Positions 43,497 through 52,756 of a stretch of DNA of 64,000 bases are shown here, in pieces. The notes under the pieces were generated by a model, which did no database searches, was not told the origin of the DNA, and saw only the letters and a program-made list of their open reading frames with translations. The translations under genes and the position numbers were made by a program. Positions within the stretch are counted from its first letter, which is position 1. The number at the start of each line of letters is the position of its first letter. The DNA comes from Rhizobium sp. BG4 (GTDB lineage: Bacteria; Pseudomonadota; Alphaproteobacteria; Rhizobiales; Rhizobiaceae): contig NZ_CP044125.1 of NCBI RefSeq assembly GCF_016864575.1, positions 3,640,001-3,704,000 of the forward strand, in the 5' to 3' direction.

Positions 43497-43626
43497 GCGC
43501 GAGGGGCGGGTCACTCCGCCCGCCCTTCGCCAGTTTCCGGCTGTAGCTATTTCTTAACCAGCGTCTCCTAATGTTTGCTTTGCGGTGGTCAGGTATTGCG
43601 TTCCACTGCAGCTTGATCTGGCTGGC

Positions 43627-44874
43627 TCACATGATGGCCGGCATCATGAAGGCGATGAATTTCGCCGTTACGGCTCCCGACGCATCCTTGCTCACCAGCG
43701 GAAAAACAGATTCCCTCACCGTGCCGGATTGATTGCCGCCGAGCAGCGTAACCGTCGTCTCGCTCGCGGCGATGACGAAGCCGACATGACCGGGACCGCT
43801 TTCCCATTTGGGATCACTGAAGGGGGCATAGCGGCGGACTGCGATCGAGCCGGGTATGGGCTTGGGCAGGGAGATGAACTGCCCCTTCTTGTTCCAGAAG
43901 AAGGAGCGGGCGCCCGGATGATCCGTGCCCATGTGACCGCTGGTCACCAGGCAATAGTTGACGAAGGCGGCGCACCAGTCGACTTCATCGCCGCCATCAG
44001 CTTCGAACCACGCCGAACACACCTTGAAATAGTTGAGGATGCGCGGGTTTTCACCGGGATCGGGCCATTGGCTGCGTTCGTGTGCGGGCAGGGCCGCCTC
44101 GCAGCGAGCGATGTCCATCCAGTCCTGCGTTGCAGACGCCGCCGATGATATGATGGCGCTGGTGGTGGTGGATCGCAGTGCTGCCGGCGCGTTGGCGCGG
44201 ATCAGTCCTGGTTTCCATCCCTCGATCTCCTGGATCCTCCTGGCGAACTTGCGAAACTCGTCGGCCTTGAGTGTTGAGAGCGGCGTATCAAGCGGGATGC
44301 CGGTGCGTTCTGCGAGCGCCGCGGCGTAGGCGGCCGAGTTGTTTTCGCTCGGCGGAGCATAACGAAACACGGCATCGCGGAGTGTCAGGTTGATGTATTT
44401 CGAGGTCTTTAGCAGCGCGATGATCGCCGCCGTGCCTGTCTGTTCGTCCGGGAATATGGCGAAGCTGCCGTCGTCGCCGATTGCTCCGGCATTCAGGGAG
44501 AAATCGCCTTTGCGGATATTGCCGGGATTGCAGTTGCGCCAGGAGCGCGAGCCACCCTCGCGAATTTCGTCGCGGCCTTCGGCGTCAGTATAGAGAACGG
44601 TTTTGTAGGCGATCGAGCGGGCGTGGACGAATGGCCTAGCCGCCCCTGGGGGAGGAAGGTCCGGAAGGTCCATATTGGCGACGGGAGCACTGACCGGGAG
44701 CGATGCGCTGAGGCTTTTGAATGCCTGCGATACTTCACTCGCGGCCGATGTGTACGTAGTGGAATAGGTGCCGTCGTCAGCGCGCTCTATCGAGACAACA
44801 CGCATCTTTGCGCGAGCGATGTCTCCAAGGACGTCGTTCAGCTTCGATTCCGGAATATCGGTCATAGTTTCCAT
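43627..44874 (-). CDS. Two-domain putative peptidoglycan-hydrolase protein (lysozyme-like/P5-like plus CHAP-like)
   Basis: 415 residues, no signal peptide, start supported by GGAG six bases upstream. After a 100-residue variable part comes a phage structural-protein-like segment (about 110-220: SWRNCNPGNIRKGDF ... FAIFPDEQTG). The C-terminal domain (about 250-415) resembles TIGR02594/CHAP cysteine hydrolases, with Cys301 (VDWCAAFVNYCL), His363 (GPGHVGFVI) and Asn381 (LLGGNQSG) as a plausible catalytic triad. Lack of an export signal plus the adjacent upstream lipoprotein gene would fit a secreted toxin with envelope partner, or a prophage remnant. Confidence 0.65.
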   Translation of the reverse strand: METMTDIPESKLNDVLGDIARAKMRVVSIERADDGTYSTTYTSAASEVSQAFKSLSASLPVSAPVANMDLPDLPPPGAARPFVHARSIAYKTVLYTDAEGRDEIREGGSRSWRNCNPGNIRKGDFSLNAGAIGDDGSFAIFPDEQTGTAAIIALLKTSKYINLTLRDAVFRYAPPSENNSAAYAAALAERTGIPLDTPLSTLKADEFRKFARRIQEIEGWKPGLIRANAPAALRSTTTSAIISSAASATQDWMDIARCEAALPAHERSQWPDPGENPRILNYFKVCSAWFEADGGDEVDWCAAFVNYCLVTSGHMGTDHPGARSFFWNKKGQFISLPKPIPGSIAVRRYAPFSDPKWESGPGHVGFVIAASETTVTLLGGNQSGTVRESVFPLVSKDASGAVTAKFIAFMMPAIM

Positions 44875-44941
44875 AGCATGCTCCTACCATGGCACGGTCA
44901 TCGCGCCTGATGTTGAGATCGGCTGAGCGAGGCCATCCGGG

Positions 44942-45790
44942 CTATCCCGGTAAGGACCGCAATTTTGTCAGCAATGTCCTTCGGCTCTGAGCGTAGCGGC
45001 CGTTGTTGAGGAAGCTCACCAAGTTTGTTCCCTCGCGCTTGAGCGCCTCTTCAATCGCTAGTCGGGCAGCGGGGCTGCCACTGTCGTAGAAGGCGCGGAT
45101 CTCGACGGAGGCTTCGTCGGCCGCATATTTGAAGATTTCAGTGACCTTCTCATCCTCGCTAACGGCGAGGTTCTGCGCAGCCTGTTCATCGATCGTCGCC
45201 ATGCCTGCAGTGATGGTGCCGGCGGCGGCATACTCGTTGACGTCGATCATCGCGAGCTCAAGCGGATAGCTCAGCGTGCTCTCGCTGAGTTTTGCGATGA
45301 TTGCAGACCGCACGCGGTTGCGGTTTGCCTGCATCTGTTTCTGCAGAGCCTGGATCGTGCGATCGGCAAGGATGCTCTTGTCGTAGGCGGCCACGCCGCC
45401 CTTGATCGCAGTATCGACTGCGGCGAGCGTCGTTTTGGCAGCCTCGGAACCGGTGAGTGCGCCCGCCGTACTGAGCGAGATGCTGGTGACGGTCGCGCCG
45501 AAGGGCACGATCTGGCTCTCTTGCGTCAACCGGTTGACGAATTTTGCATATCTCAGGTCGATCGTGCCGATAGCGCCAAGGACGATCGAGTTGCGGAGCG
45601 ACTGGCGCCGCCCGGGATCGGTGACGGTCTCGTATGTAGCAAGTCTCTGAGTGCTGAATGCGCTGGCGAAATAGCGGTCGCTGACAGCCTGGTACTCTGT
45701 CAAGTTCGGTGTACCGGCGACCGACGGCGTGCAGCCGGCAAGCGCCGGCAGCAGCGCAAGCGCCACCACAATCTTAAAAATTCTGCTCAT
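44942..45790 (-). CDS. Putative lipoprotein upstream of the hydrolase-like gene
   Basis: 282 residues. Signal with lipobox LAGC (Cys20), then a largely helical body with Ala/Ser/Thr-rich regions and no recognised domain. It is in the same direction as the 43627-44874 gene, separated by 67 bases, so co-transcription is likely. Role unknown; an immunity-type or anchoring partner is only a hypothesis from position. Confidence 0.7.
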   Translation of the reverse strand: MSRIFKIVVALALLPALAGCTPSVAGTPNLTEYQAVSDRYFASAFSTQRLATYETVTDPGRRQSLRNSIVLGAIGTIDLRYAKFVNRLTQESQIVPFGATVTSISLSTAGALTGSEAAKTTLAAVDTAIKGGVAAYDKSILADRTIQALQKQMQANRNRVRSAIIAKLSESTLSYPLELAMIDVNEYAAAGTITAGMATIDEQAAQNLAVSEDEKVTEIFKYAADEASVEIRAFYDSGSPAARLAIEEALKREGTNLVSFLNNGRYAQSRRTLLTKLRSLPG

Positions 45791-45891
45791 GCCCCATCCC
45801 CTAAAACCGGGGATATCAAGTCACATCGCAGAGTGATTTGAAACGAATTGCATGCAATCTGTGATGGCGGAACTGGAGGCCGCGGTAGTGT

Positions 45892-47127
45892 TCACCGAGG
45901 TGCGTATTCGGATGCCCGCCGCTCCGGCACAATTTCCCGCCGCCCATAGACAAACACCGCAATCGCCGCAAGCGCGGCGAGGCCATGCACCCAGTAGGCA
46001 AGCCCGTATCCGCCTTCCTTGGTCAGCCATCCCGCAACGATATTGCTCAGCGAGGCACCGATGCCCTGGACGGTCATGACGGCCGCGAGGCCGGCGTTGA
46101 AGCGGCCGGTGCCGGAGAGGATGCGTTCGGCGGCGAGCGGTGTCGCGATGCCGATCAGGCCGGCGCCGGCGCCATCAAGGAACTGGACCGGATAGATCGC
46201 CGCGAAGCTTTCGAAGCTGCCGGCGATGGCGCCGCGCAGTGGCAGGGCGCAGAGCGCGATGATGAAGATCGAGGCGAGGCCGAAGCGGCGGATCAGATAG
46301 GGAGCGGCGAGGGCCATGCCAATCATCGACAGCTGCGAGACGCCGGTGACGATCGCCGTCGTGCGGAAGGGCGTGCCGAGCTGGATCGAGAAATCCTGGG
46401 CGATCAGCCGGCTCATCGGCGCATTGCCGAAATGGAAGATCAGCAGCGTCACGGCAAGCAGGATGAGGCCGCGGGAGCCGGCGATGACGGAGTAGCCCGA
46501 TGGACCCGGGCTGCCGTCGTCATGGGCAAGGCCACGGGCGACCTTGTTGTCGATGCGACGGGGATCGATCGCCAGCGTTGCGGCGATCGTGGCGAGCGCG
46601 GTGAGGATCATCAGGCCGATGATACCGTTAAGGCCGAAGAACGAGGAGGCGAGATAGACGCCTGCCAGCGAGACGACATTGCCGGCATGGTTCCAGAATT
46701 CGTTGCGCGCCACCTGATCCGGAAAGGCCGCTTCGCCGACGAGGCCGAGTGTCAGGCCCATCAGCGCCGGGCCGATCACGGCGCCGACGATCGCCGTCAT
46801 CGATTGACCGCCGAAGACCGAGGCGTTGCCGGGGCTGGCGAGCGTCCAAAGCGCGGCTGCCGTCACCAGGATCACCGGCACGATGATCAGCAGCCGCTTA
46901 TGCGGCGACGCATCGACGAGCGCGCCGAACAGCGGCGTGACGATCAGCCCCAGAATGCCGCCGAGCGTGGCGACCACGCCGAGCGCCATCGGCGTCCATC
47001 CATGCGTCGCGAGGAAACCGTCGAGAAACGGCCCCAGTCCGTCGCGGGCGTCGGCGAGGAAGAAATTCAGGGTTGCGAGGGCTGCGAGCGAGCGGCCGGA
47101 GAGGCGAGATGGGGGCGAGGCGGTCAC
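45892..47127 (-). CDS. MFS transporter
   Basis: 411 residues from GTG 47127, preceded by AAGGAAG; an upstream in-frame start at 47202 would add a polar tail. It has twelve hydrophobic segments, with first-helix region LATLNFFLADARDGLGPFLDGF and loop GALVDASPHKR. The conserved NFF-ADV/R-GLGPFL theme is found in uncharacterised bacterial drug-efflux-like MFS proteins. Substrate not inferable. Confidence 0.85.
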   Translation of the reverse strand: MTASPPSRLSGRSLAALATLNFFLADARDGLGPFLDGFLATHGWTPMALGVVATLGGILGLIVTPLFGALVDASPHKRLLIIVPVILVTAAALWTLASPGNASVFGGQSMTAIVGAVIGPALMGLTLGLVGEAAFPDQVARNEFWNHAGNVVSLAGVYLASSFFGLNGIIGLMILTALATIAATLAIDPRRIDNKVARGLAHDDGSPGPSGYSVIAGSRGLILLAVTLLIFHFGNAPMSRLIAQDFSIQLGTPFRTTAIVTGVSQLSMIGMALAAPYLIRRFGLASIFIIALCALPLRGAIAGSFESFAAIYPVQFLDGAGAGLIGIATPLAAERILSGTGRFNAGLAAVMTVQGIGASLSNIVAGWLTKEGGYGLAYWVHGLAALAAIAVFVYGRREIVPERRASEYAPR

Positions 47128-47349
47128 GGGGCTTCCTTCGGGACGATGCTTTGTCCTGAAGGTAGATCCGCTTTGCTGCGGGCCGCTTCCGGCGCTCGCC
47201 ATGAACGGTGGACCCGATCGAAAGTTCCCCGGTTTTGCGGCGTGAGCGGCTATTGCGGTGAAAATCCGTTGCGCCGCCGGAGAGGCCTTGAAGAGCGTGG
47301 ATTTCGGGATACATGGTGGCGCCAGCAGTCACGCCTCAAGGATTCTCCC

Positions 47350-47703
47350 ATGCCGTTTTCGCTGAGCCCCGCCGCCGTCTGGCCGGTCATCATGCTTTTT
47401 GCCTCGAACATCTTCATGACCTTTGCCTGGTACGGGCATCTGAAGCACAAGAGCAGCGCCATCTTCCTGGCGATCATCGCCAGCTGGGGTATCGCCTTCT
47501 TCGAATATTGCCTGGCGGTTCCGGCCAACCGCATCGGCTCGGCGGTCTATACGACGGCACAGCTGAAGACGATGCAGGAAGTGATCACGCTGATCGTCTT
47601 CGCAGGCTTCTCGATCTTCTGGCTCGGCGAAAACCTCACCTGGAACCACGCCATCGGCTTTGCGCTGATCGCCATCGGCGCATCTTTCATCTTCCGCGGC
47701 TGA
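47350..47703 (+). CDS. DMT-family small membrane protein (DUF486)
   Basis: 117 residues from ATG 47350 with AAGGA upstream. Four hydrophobic segments with FMTFAWYGHLK and FFEYCLAVPANRIG match the DUF486 group of four-helix drug/metabolite-transporter-like proteins. It may act as a dimer; no substrate is known. The long open frame preceding it is a shadow of the opposite MFS gene. Confidence 0.82.
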   Translation: MPFSLSPAAVWPVIMLFASNIFMTFAWYGHLKHKSSAIFLAIIASWGIAFFEYCLAVPANRIGSAVYTTAQLKTMQEVITLIVFAGFSIFWLGENLTWNHAIGFALIAIGASFIFRG

Positions 47704-47899
47704 GGAGTGGCCGCCTGCCTTAGGGCAAAAGCGACAGGCGGCCGGCCCTGCGATAGGGGTGGCTGATCCCAGGGCAGGCGGGTCCGTAGCGGATCGACCG
47801 GCGGCGCTCCATCAAATCGGTGCCGTCTTTTCAACGGTGCGTTGCCACTTGCCATTCTCCCTGCCTGCATGGAAACTGCACGGATAGGGGGAGTGGACC

Positions 47900-48355
47900 A
47901 TGGCAGAGCGCGGCCGCGAGTTTGCAGATATCGCCTATACTGTCCTCGTCGTCGAAAAGAAGCCCGGGGTCGAGACCGTGGCGGCTACCCTCGGCATGAC
48001 CTATGCGGTGCTGCATTCGCGGCTGATCAACCGCACCTGCTTTTCCGCCGACGAGATCAATGCGCTGGTGCGGGCGGTGCCGGATGTGCGGCTCGTCAAC
48101 TACCTACTGAAGGAGACAGGTTTCATTGCGGCCGACCGGCCGTCGCCCGAGACGGCTGATATAGACGGCGCGCCTGTCGACCTGCAGCGCAGCGCGACGC
48201 GTGTGGTGGTCAACGCGACGGGCATATTGGAGGTCGTCGATGCGGTGCTTGCCGGTGGCGGGATCGACCACCGGCGCGAGGCGCTGGTGCACCGGGAGAT
48301 CGACGCAACTGAACGGGCGCTCGCCACGTTGCGGCTCCGGCTCACCGGCGAGTGA
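47900..48355 (+). CDS. Hypothetical protein with phage CII-like helix-turn-helix features
   Basis: 151 residues. AATLGMTYAVLHSRLIN could form a helix-turn-helix, and DEINALVRAVPDVRLVNYLL recalls phage regulatory CII-type proteins. The C-terminal third is Glu/Arg-rich helix. The resemblance is weak; there is no other phage gene nearby apart from the possible hydrolase at 43627. Confidence 0.5.
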   Translation: MAERGREFADIAYTVLVVEKKPGVETVAATLGMTYAVLHSRLINRTCFSADEINALVRAVPDVRLVNYLLKETGFIAADRPSPETADIDGAPVDLQRSATRVVVNATGILEVVDAVLAGGGIDHRREALVHREIDATERALATLRLRLTGE

Positions 48356-48583
48356 TCAGAGCGCCGTACTGGCGCGGCGCAGCTTGCAGAGCCATCCGTC
48401 GCCTTCGGCCTTGAGCGCCTCCATCTCCGCAGCAATATCTTCATGGCGCTGCTCCAAGAGCTGCTTGCGCGCGGCGGTGCCGCCCTTGCGGAGCTTGGAT
48501 TCGATGGCGAGCAGCTGGAGCTTGTAGAGATTGAGGGTGCGCACGATGCGCATATATTCACGGAGCGGATCAGGATCAGGCAT
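48356..48583 (-). CDS. Small helical hypothetical protein
   Basis: 75 residues if started at ATG 48583 (the frame is open to 48670). It is predicted to be almost wholly helical with charged heptads (LQLLAIESKLRKGGTAARKQ, QLLEQRHEDIAAEMEALKAE), hence a short coiled coil. Convergent with the preceding gene, only one base apart. No family recognised. Confidence 0.45.
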   Translation of the reverse strand: MPDPDPLREYMRIVRTLNLYKLQLLAIESKLRKGGTAARKQLLEQRHEDIAAEMEALKAEGDGWLCKLRRASTAL

Positions 48584-48774
48584 GACAGGCTTTTGGGCAC
48601 GTGGTTTCACATGCCAGCCGCGTATCGCGGCTCTGCGGCCCGCGACATCAAAACGGCCCCAGTTTTTCAACGGCTGATAGCATTGCTCTTAACGCGCGGT
48701 AACATGGAGTGACCGGCGGATGGGGAACGGGTAAGGGCGGCGCGCGTTGGATTTCCACGAACTGGAGATCACAG

Positions 48775-48996
48775 ATGCAGAAGAACAAGCCGCTCGTCGA
48801 AGTCGTCGTATCCACCAGCAAAGGCAAGGTGCCGCTCGGGATCATGAATACCGAACAGGCGCTGGCGCTGCCCGATGAGATCGAAGCCAAGGTTTCGCAT
48901 CCGGATCACAAGCCGGGCGAGACCGATGTCTATATCCCGCTCGAGGAGCTGGAGCGGCATCCGGTGGTGACCGCGACGGAGCGAAAATCCCAATAA
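48775..48996 (+). CDS. Small hypothetical protein
   Basis: 73 residues from ATG 48775 with GGAG eight bases upstream. The sequence is mixed beta/alpha with VEVVVSTSKGKVPLGIM and an acidic centre. No signal, membrane segment or cysteine. Unknown family. Confidence 0.55.
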   Translation: MQKNKPLVEVVVSTSKGKVPLGIMNTEQALALPDEIEAKVSHPDHKPGETDVYIPLEELERHPVVTATERKSQ

Positions 48997-49086
48997 TTAC
49001 AAATAGTCCATGTCCGTCCGCCGCCCGATTGCGGTCGCATTTGGCTGAGACCCTGTCACTATCCGGTGATGACGAGGTGATCGGTC

Positions 49087-50592
49087 ATGAGCGTCTCCTT
49101 CCAGACAATGGCGGCAATCCGTTTCGGCTATGGCTTCAGGCCGGGCGAGGCGCAGCCTGAGGACAAGCAGGCCCTGCTGGCTCAACTCAAATTGGGGGTG
49201 GAGGCTAAGCCGTCCTTTCCCGATGGTGGCGCCGAGGCCTGCCGCAAGCGTATTGGCGACCTGCAGGATCAGCTGAAGGAAATCCGCCAGGAGGCGGGGG
49301 ATGACGACGAGCAGCGGCGCAACCGGCGCCGTCAGCTGCAGCGGCAGGTTCAGCGTGGATTTCAGCGCGATGCCAATCAGCGGCTGATGCAAGCGGTGCT
49401 GTCGCCCAACGGCTTTTACGAGCGCCTCGCGACCTTTTGGACCAATCATTTCTCGACCAGCGCCAACAAGAGCCTGCCGATGCGGCTGATCGTGCCGCTC
49501 TACGAGGCAGAGGCGATCCGCCCGAACATCGGCGGCATGTTCCGCGATCTGCTGCGGGCGGCGACCGAGCATCCGGCAATGCTGATCTATCTCGACCAGG
49601 CGCAGTCTCAAGGGCCGGATTCGCCGGGCGGCATGCGCCAGAAGAAGGGGCTGAACGAGAATCTGGGCCGCGAGCTGCTGGAGCTGCACACCCTCGGCGC
49701 CGGCAGCGGTTATACGCAGGCCGATGTCCGCTCGGCGGCCATGGTTCTCACCGGGCTGACGATCGATCGCGACGATATGGATGTGGCGTTCCGTCCGCGA
49801 ATTTCCGAGCCCGGCCAGCATACCGTCCTCGGCGTCAGCTATGGCGGCGACCGGCGCACTCGCAAGGACTATCTCGCGATGCTCGACGATCTCGCCGCGC
49901 ATCCGAAGACGGCCGAGCATATCTGCCGCAAGCTCTGTATTCATTTCATCGCCGACCAGCCGGCGCCCGAGATGATCTCGGCGATGACCGATGTCTGGAA
50001 ACGGACGGATGGGGATCTGACTGCCGTCTATGGTGCCATGCTCGATCATCCCGCCGCCTGGCGCGACGAGGGCGCCAAGGCGCGGCAGCCCTTCGATTTC
50101 GTGGTGGCGGGGCTGAGGGCGCTGAATGCCGGAAGCTTCATGGAGGCCAATCAGGACAACGACGATGATGCCGATGCGATGATGGCGGCACCCGCCACAG
50201 ATGCGGACAGCGGCAACGGCATGAATGGCATGGCGCCGCCCGGTCCTGCCGATGAGGACAAGGTCAAGCGGCGCAAGGCGTTTCAGACGGCGCGGGCGCT
50301 CGGGCAGGGTGCGTTGCGGCGCATGGGCCAGCCAATCTGGCTGCCGCCGAGCCCGGCCGGTTTCGAGGAGACATTCGACGCCTGGATCACCGCCAGCCAG
50401 CTCGCCGAGCGACTTGCCTGGGCGCGCCGTGCCTCGGCGCAGTTCGGCAAGGATCAGGATCCGCGCGAGTTTCTGAAGGCCACGCTGGCGGATGCTGCCC
50501 GCGACGAGACGATCCGTGTCGTGTCGCAGGCGCCGAACAAGATCAGCGGCCTGACGCTGGTGCTCGCATCCCCCGAATTCAACCGCCGATAA
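49087..50592 (+). CDS. DUF1800 family protein
   Basis: 501 residues. It matches the DUF1800 pattern: RFGYGFRPG near the start, FWTNHFSTSANKSLPMRLIV, NENLGRELLELHTLG, CRKLCIHFIADQPAPEMISA, and a closing helix with GLTLVLASPEFNRR. An acidic Asp/Asn/Met-rich insert occurs at about 350-385. DUF1800 genes are almost always followed by DUF1501 genes, as here (11 bases). Biochemical function is unknown; an envelope role is suspected because the partner is Tat-exported. Confidence 0.88.
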   Translation: MSVSFQTMAAIRFGYGFRPGEAQPEDKQALLAQLKLGVEAKPSFPDGGAEACRKRIGDLQDQLKEIRQEAGDDDEQRRNRRRQLQRQVQRGFQRDANQRLMQAVLSPNGFYERLATFWTNHFSTSANKSLPMRLIVPLYEAEAIRPNIGGMFRDLLRAATEHPAMLIYLDQAQSQGPDSPGGMRQKKGLNENLGRELLELHTLGAGSGYTQADVRSAAMVLTGLTIDRDDMDVAFRPRISEPGQHTVLGVSYGGDRRTRKDYLAMLDDLAAHPKTAEHICRKLCIHFIADQPAPEMISAMTDVWKRTDGDLTAVYGAMLDHPAAWRDEGAKARQPFDFVVAGLRALNAGSFMEANQDNDDDADAMMAAPATDADSGNGMNGMAPPGPADEDKVKRRKAFQTARALGQGALRRMGQPIWLPPSPAGFEETFDAWITASQLAERLAWARRASAQFGKDQDPREFLKATLADAARDETIRVVSQAPNKISGLTLVLASPEFNRR

Positions 50593-50603
50593 GGAGCCTC
50601 GCG

Positions 50604-51776
50604 ATGACAGAGATTGTACTTTCGCGCCGCGGTTTTCTTGCTTCCGCCTGCTGCCTTGCCGCAGCACCCGTTTTCACGCCGGTGACCTTTGCGGCCATGC
50701 CGGGGGATAACAGGTTCGTCACCATCGTGCTGCGCGGCGCCATGGACGGGCTCGATCTGGTGCAGCCCTATGGTGACGCGGGTTTCGCCGGTTTGCGGCC
50801 GACACTGGCGCTGACGCCCGATAAGGGGCTTATCGATCTCGACGGTCATTTCGGCCTCAATCCGGCCGGCGCCGATCTGCTGCCGCTGTGGAAGTCGAAG
50901 GAGCTGGCCTTCGTTCATGCGGTGTCGACGCCCTACCGCGATCAGCGTAGCCATTTCGATGGGCAGGACATGCTGGAATCCGGCGGCGAGCATGTGGCCG
51001 AAGAAAAGACCGGCTGGCTCAACCGGGCGCTCGCCGTCATCCCGCGCTCGGATGCGCGCAAGGCGATCGACGTCAATACGTCCACGGAGCTCATCCTCTC
51101 CGGCCCGAACAATGTCGATGTCTGGGCATCCGATTCCAATCTCGGCACGGCGAAGGACGAGATGCAGTTCCTGATGCGGCTCTATGCCGGCGATCCGGCT
51201 TTCGCCAAGGCCATGGAGGAGGCGACGCGGGCCAATGGCGCGGCGATGATTGCCGAACCCGATGGCAAGCGGGGCGAGAAGATCGCCGATGTCGCGGCGC
51301 TCGCCGGCAATATGCTGAAGGGTGATTATCGCATCGCCAGCTTCTCTATCACCGGCTGGGATACGCATGTCGGGCAGGCCGCCCAGTTCAAGCGGCCCGT
51401 TCAGGACCTGGCACAGGCGATCACGACGCTGAAGACGGCGCTTGGCCCGGATATCTGGTCGAAGACGGTCGTGCTCGCCATGACCGAGTTCGGCCGTACC
51501 GTCCGCCAGAATGGCTCCGGGGGAACGGATCACGGCACGGGTGGCTGCGCGCTGCTTGCAGGCGGGGCGATCAATGGCGGGCGCATCCTCGGCAAATGGC
51601 CGGGCATCGGCGATGCCCAGTTGCTGGAGGACCGCGACCTGATGCCGACGGCCGATGTCCGCGAGATCGCGGCGGCGATGCTTTACCGGCAATTCGACGT
51701 CAGCCCTGACGACCTGACCGCGAAGATTTTCCCGGGACTGAGCTTTGACAAGTCATCGCAATTCTTGCGCGCTTGA
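50604..51776 (+). CDS. DUF1501 family Tat-exported protein
   Basis: 390 residues. N-terminal Tat signal with SRRGFLAS and hydrophobic stretch, cleavage near TFAAM. Alkaline-phosphatase-superfamily-like motifs: RGAMDGLDL, SHFDGQDMLE, ITGWDTHVGQ, MTEFGRTVRQNGSGGTDHGT. It is the usual partner of DUF1800. Likely a periplasmic metal-dependent enzyme of unknown substrate. Confidence 0.88.
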   Translation: MTEIVLSRRGFLASACCLAAAPVFTPVTFAAMPGDNRFVTIVLRGAMDGLDLVQPYGDAGFAGLRPTLALTPDKGLIDLDGHFGLNPAGADLLPLWKSKELAFVHAVSTPYRDQRSHFDGQDMLESGGEHVAEEKTGWLNRALAVIPRSDARKAIDVNTSTELILSGPNNVDVWASDSNLGTAKDEMQFLMRLYAGDPAFAKAMEEATRANGAAMIAEPDGKRGEKIADVAALAGNMLKGDYRIASFSITGWDTHVGQAAQFKRPVQDLAQAITTLKTALGPDIWSKTVVLAMTEFGRTVRQNGSGGTDHGTGGCALLAGGAINGGRILGKWPGIGDAQLLEDRDLMPTADVREIAAAMLYRQFDVSPDDLTAKIFPGLSFDKSSQFLRA

Positions 51777-51791
51777 CTTCGATCCCGGATG

Positions 51792-52178
51792 TCACTCGGT
51801 GGGGACAGGCTTGGGTGCGCCGTTCTCATCGAGCGCCACCATGATGAAGGTGCCGGCGGTGACTTTTTCCATCTTGTTGTAGCGGGAGCGGTGCGCCCAG
51901 GCCTCGACGATCAGGGTGATCGAGGTGCGGCCGACTCGGTCGATGTCGGTGTAGACCGAGAGCGTGTCGCCGATCTTGACCGGCAGTTCGAAGGCCATTT
52001 CCTTGACGGCGGCGGTGACGACGCGGCCACGGGCGCGTTCGGCGGCGCGGATGCCGCTTGCCAAGTCCATTTGCGCCATGACCCAGCCGCCGAAAATATC
52101 CCCTGCCGGATTGGCGTCGCCGGGCATGGCGAGCGTGCGGAGGGTGAGTTCACCTTTCGGCTTCGGGCTGTCGTTCAT
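51792..52178 (-). CDS. Acyl-CoA thioesterase, hotdog fold (YciA-like)
   Basis: 128 residues from ATG 52178. The acyl-CoA thioester hydrolase motif is seen as NPAGDIFGGWVMAQMDLASG, with the catalytic Asp in PAGDIFGGW. Length and motif fit YciA/BFIT-type cytosolic thioesterases that hydrolyse acyl-CoAs. It is convergent with the DUF1501 gene. Confidence 0.88.
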   Translation of the reverse strand: MNDSPKPKGELTLRTLAMPGDANPAGDIFGGWVMAQMDLASGIRAAERARGRVVTAAVKEMAFELPVKIGDTLSVYTDIDRVGRTSITLIVEAWAHRSRYNKMEKVTAGTFIMVALDENGAPKPVPTE

Positions 52179-52280
52179 TGTCAAGTCCTTGTCATTTCAC
52201 GAAGCGTGAAGATGGCAGGCTTGACGGCTGGATGGCAAGGGCAATGACGCGGTTATGCAGGGATGGCCGGCGGCGTTCTT

Positions 52281-52370
52281 TCAGAGACGGCCGAGCGTGA
52301 AGAACAGAGCTGCCCAGAAGAGAGCCGACAACTCGGCTGCCACCAGAAAACCGATCGCGCGTTCCGTCAT
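52281..52370 (-). CDS. 29-residue single-helix membrane protein
   Basis: The frame encodes MTERAIGFLVAAELSALFWA and nine further residues; nearly all of it is one membrane helix. A good ribosome binding site (GGAG, seven bases upstream) supports translation. It resembles other small single-pass bacterial proteins; function unknown. It lies downstream of the minus-strand terminator-like hairpin at 52392. Confidence 0.55.
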   Translation of the reverse strand: MTERAIGFLVAAELSALFWAALFFTLGRL

Positions 52371-52391
52371 TGAGCTTCTCCTCGTGGGTTA

Positions 52392-52424
52392 AAAAGGGGG
52401 CTCGCGACCCCAGACGCGAGCCCC
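52392..52424 (-). terminator. Minus-strand Rho-independent terminator
   Basis: Perfect 10-base stem GGGGCTCGCG/CGCGAGCCCC, eight-base loop, and on the minus strand a CTTTTT tail. No protein gene ends just before it on that strand, so it may terminate a small RNA. Confidence 0.7.
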
Positions 52425-52550
52425 AATCCTTTCGTGTCCGCCAAGACGCGTTAGGATGGCGAGCGAAATACTCAAAATGGGGGAGGCGCGGTATCATAAG
52501 ATCTTGGGATAGGGAGGCTGGAGCAGGGCTCTACGTGCCTCTCGTGCCCG
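52392..52550 (-). ncRNA. Candidate small RNA ending at the 52392 terminator
   Basis: The evidence is the orphan terminator plus two CCTCCC (anti-Shine-Dalgarno-like) motifs on the minus strand (complements of GGGAGG at 52481 and 52512). Such motifs are a feature of several rhizobial sRNA families. The 5' end is a guess; no convincing promoter was read. Confidence 0.3.
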
Positions 52551-52756
52551 GTCACAGATTATTATGCTTACCAGACCGCAAAAAAATCGCTGAGCTTAAA
52601 TATAATAGAATTCATATGCTTGGCCGATGAGGTGCCGTTGCAAGAGGTTCCTTTCGTTACGTTATGTGATGCCGAACTAATAATGCTTCACCGGCCAGTA
52701 AGACATGCGCTGCAGAATTTGCGCCGATCATGACTGCGTGAATGCGAGGGGACTTC

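Larger units (their letters stand above)
52371..52756. other. Intergenic region with minus-strand hairpin and chemoreceptor promoter
   Basis: 386 bases. It contains a minus-strand terminator-like hairpin, a possible sRNA (see separate entry) and, nearest the chemoreceptor gene, AT-rich DNA at about 52590-52690 that probably holds its promoter. Confidence 0.45.

Noticed and set aside
52192..52497. 101-codon minus-strand frame across the 52392 hairpin
   Set aside because: It runs through a terminator structure and lacks a ribosome binding site and family features; the 29-residue frame within this region is better supported.
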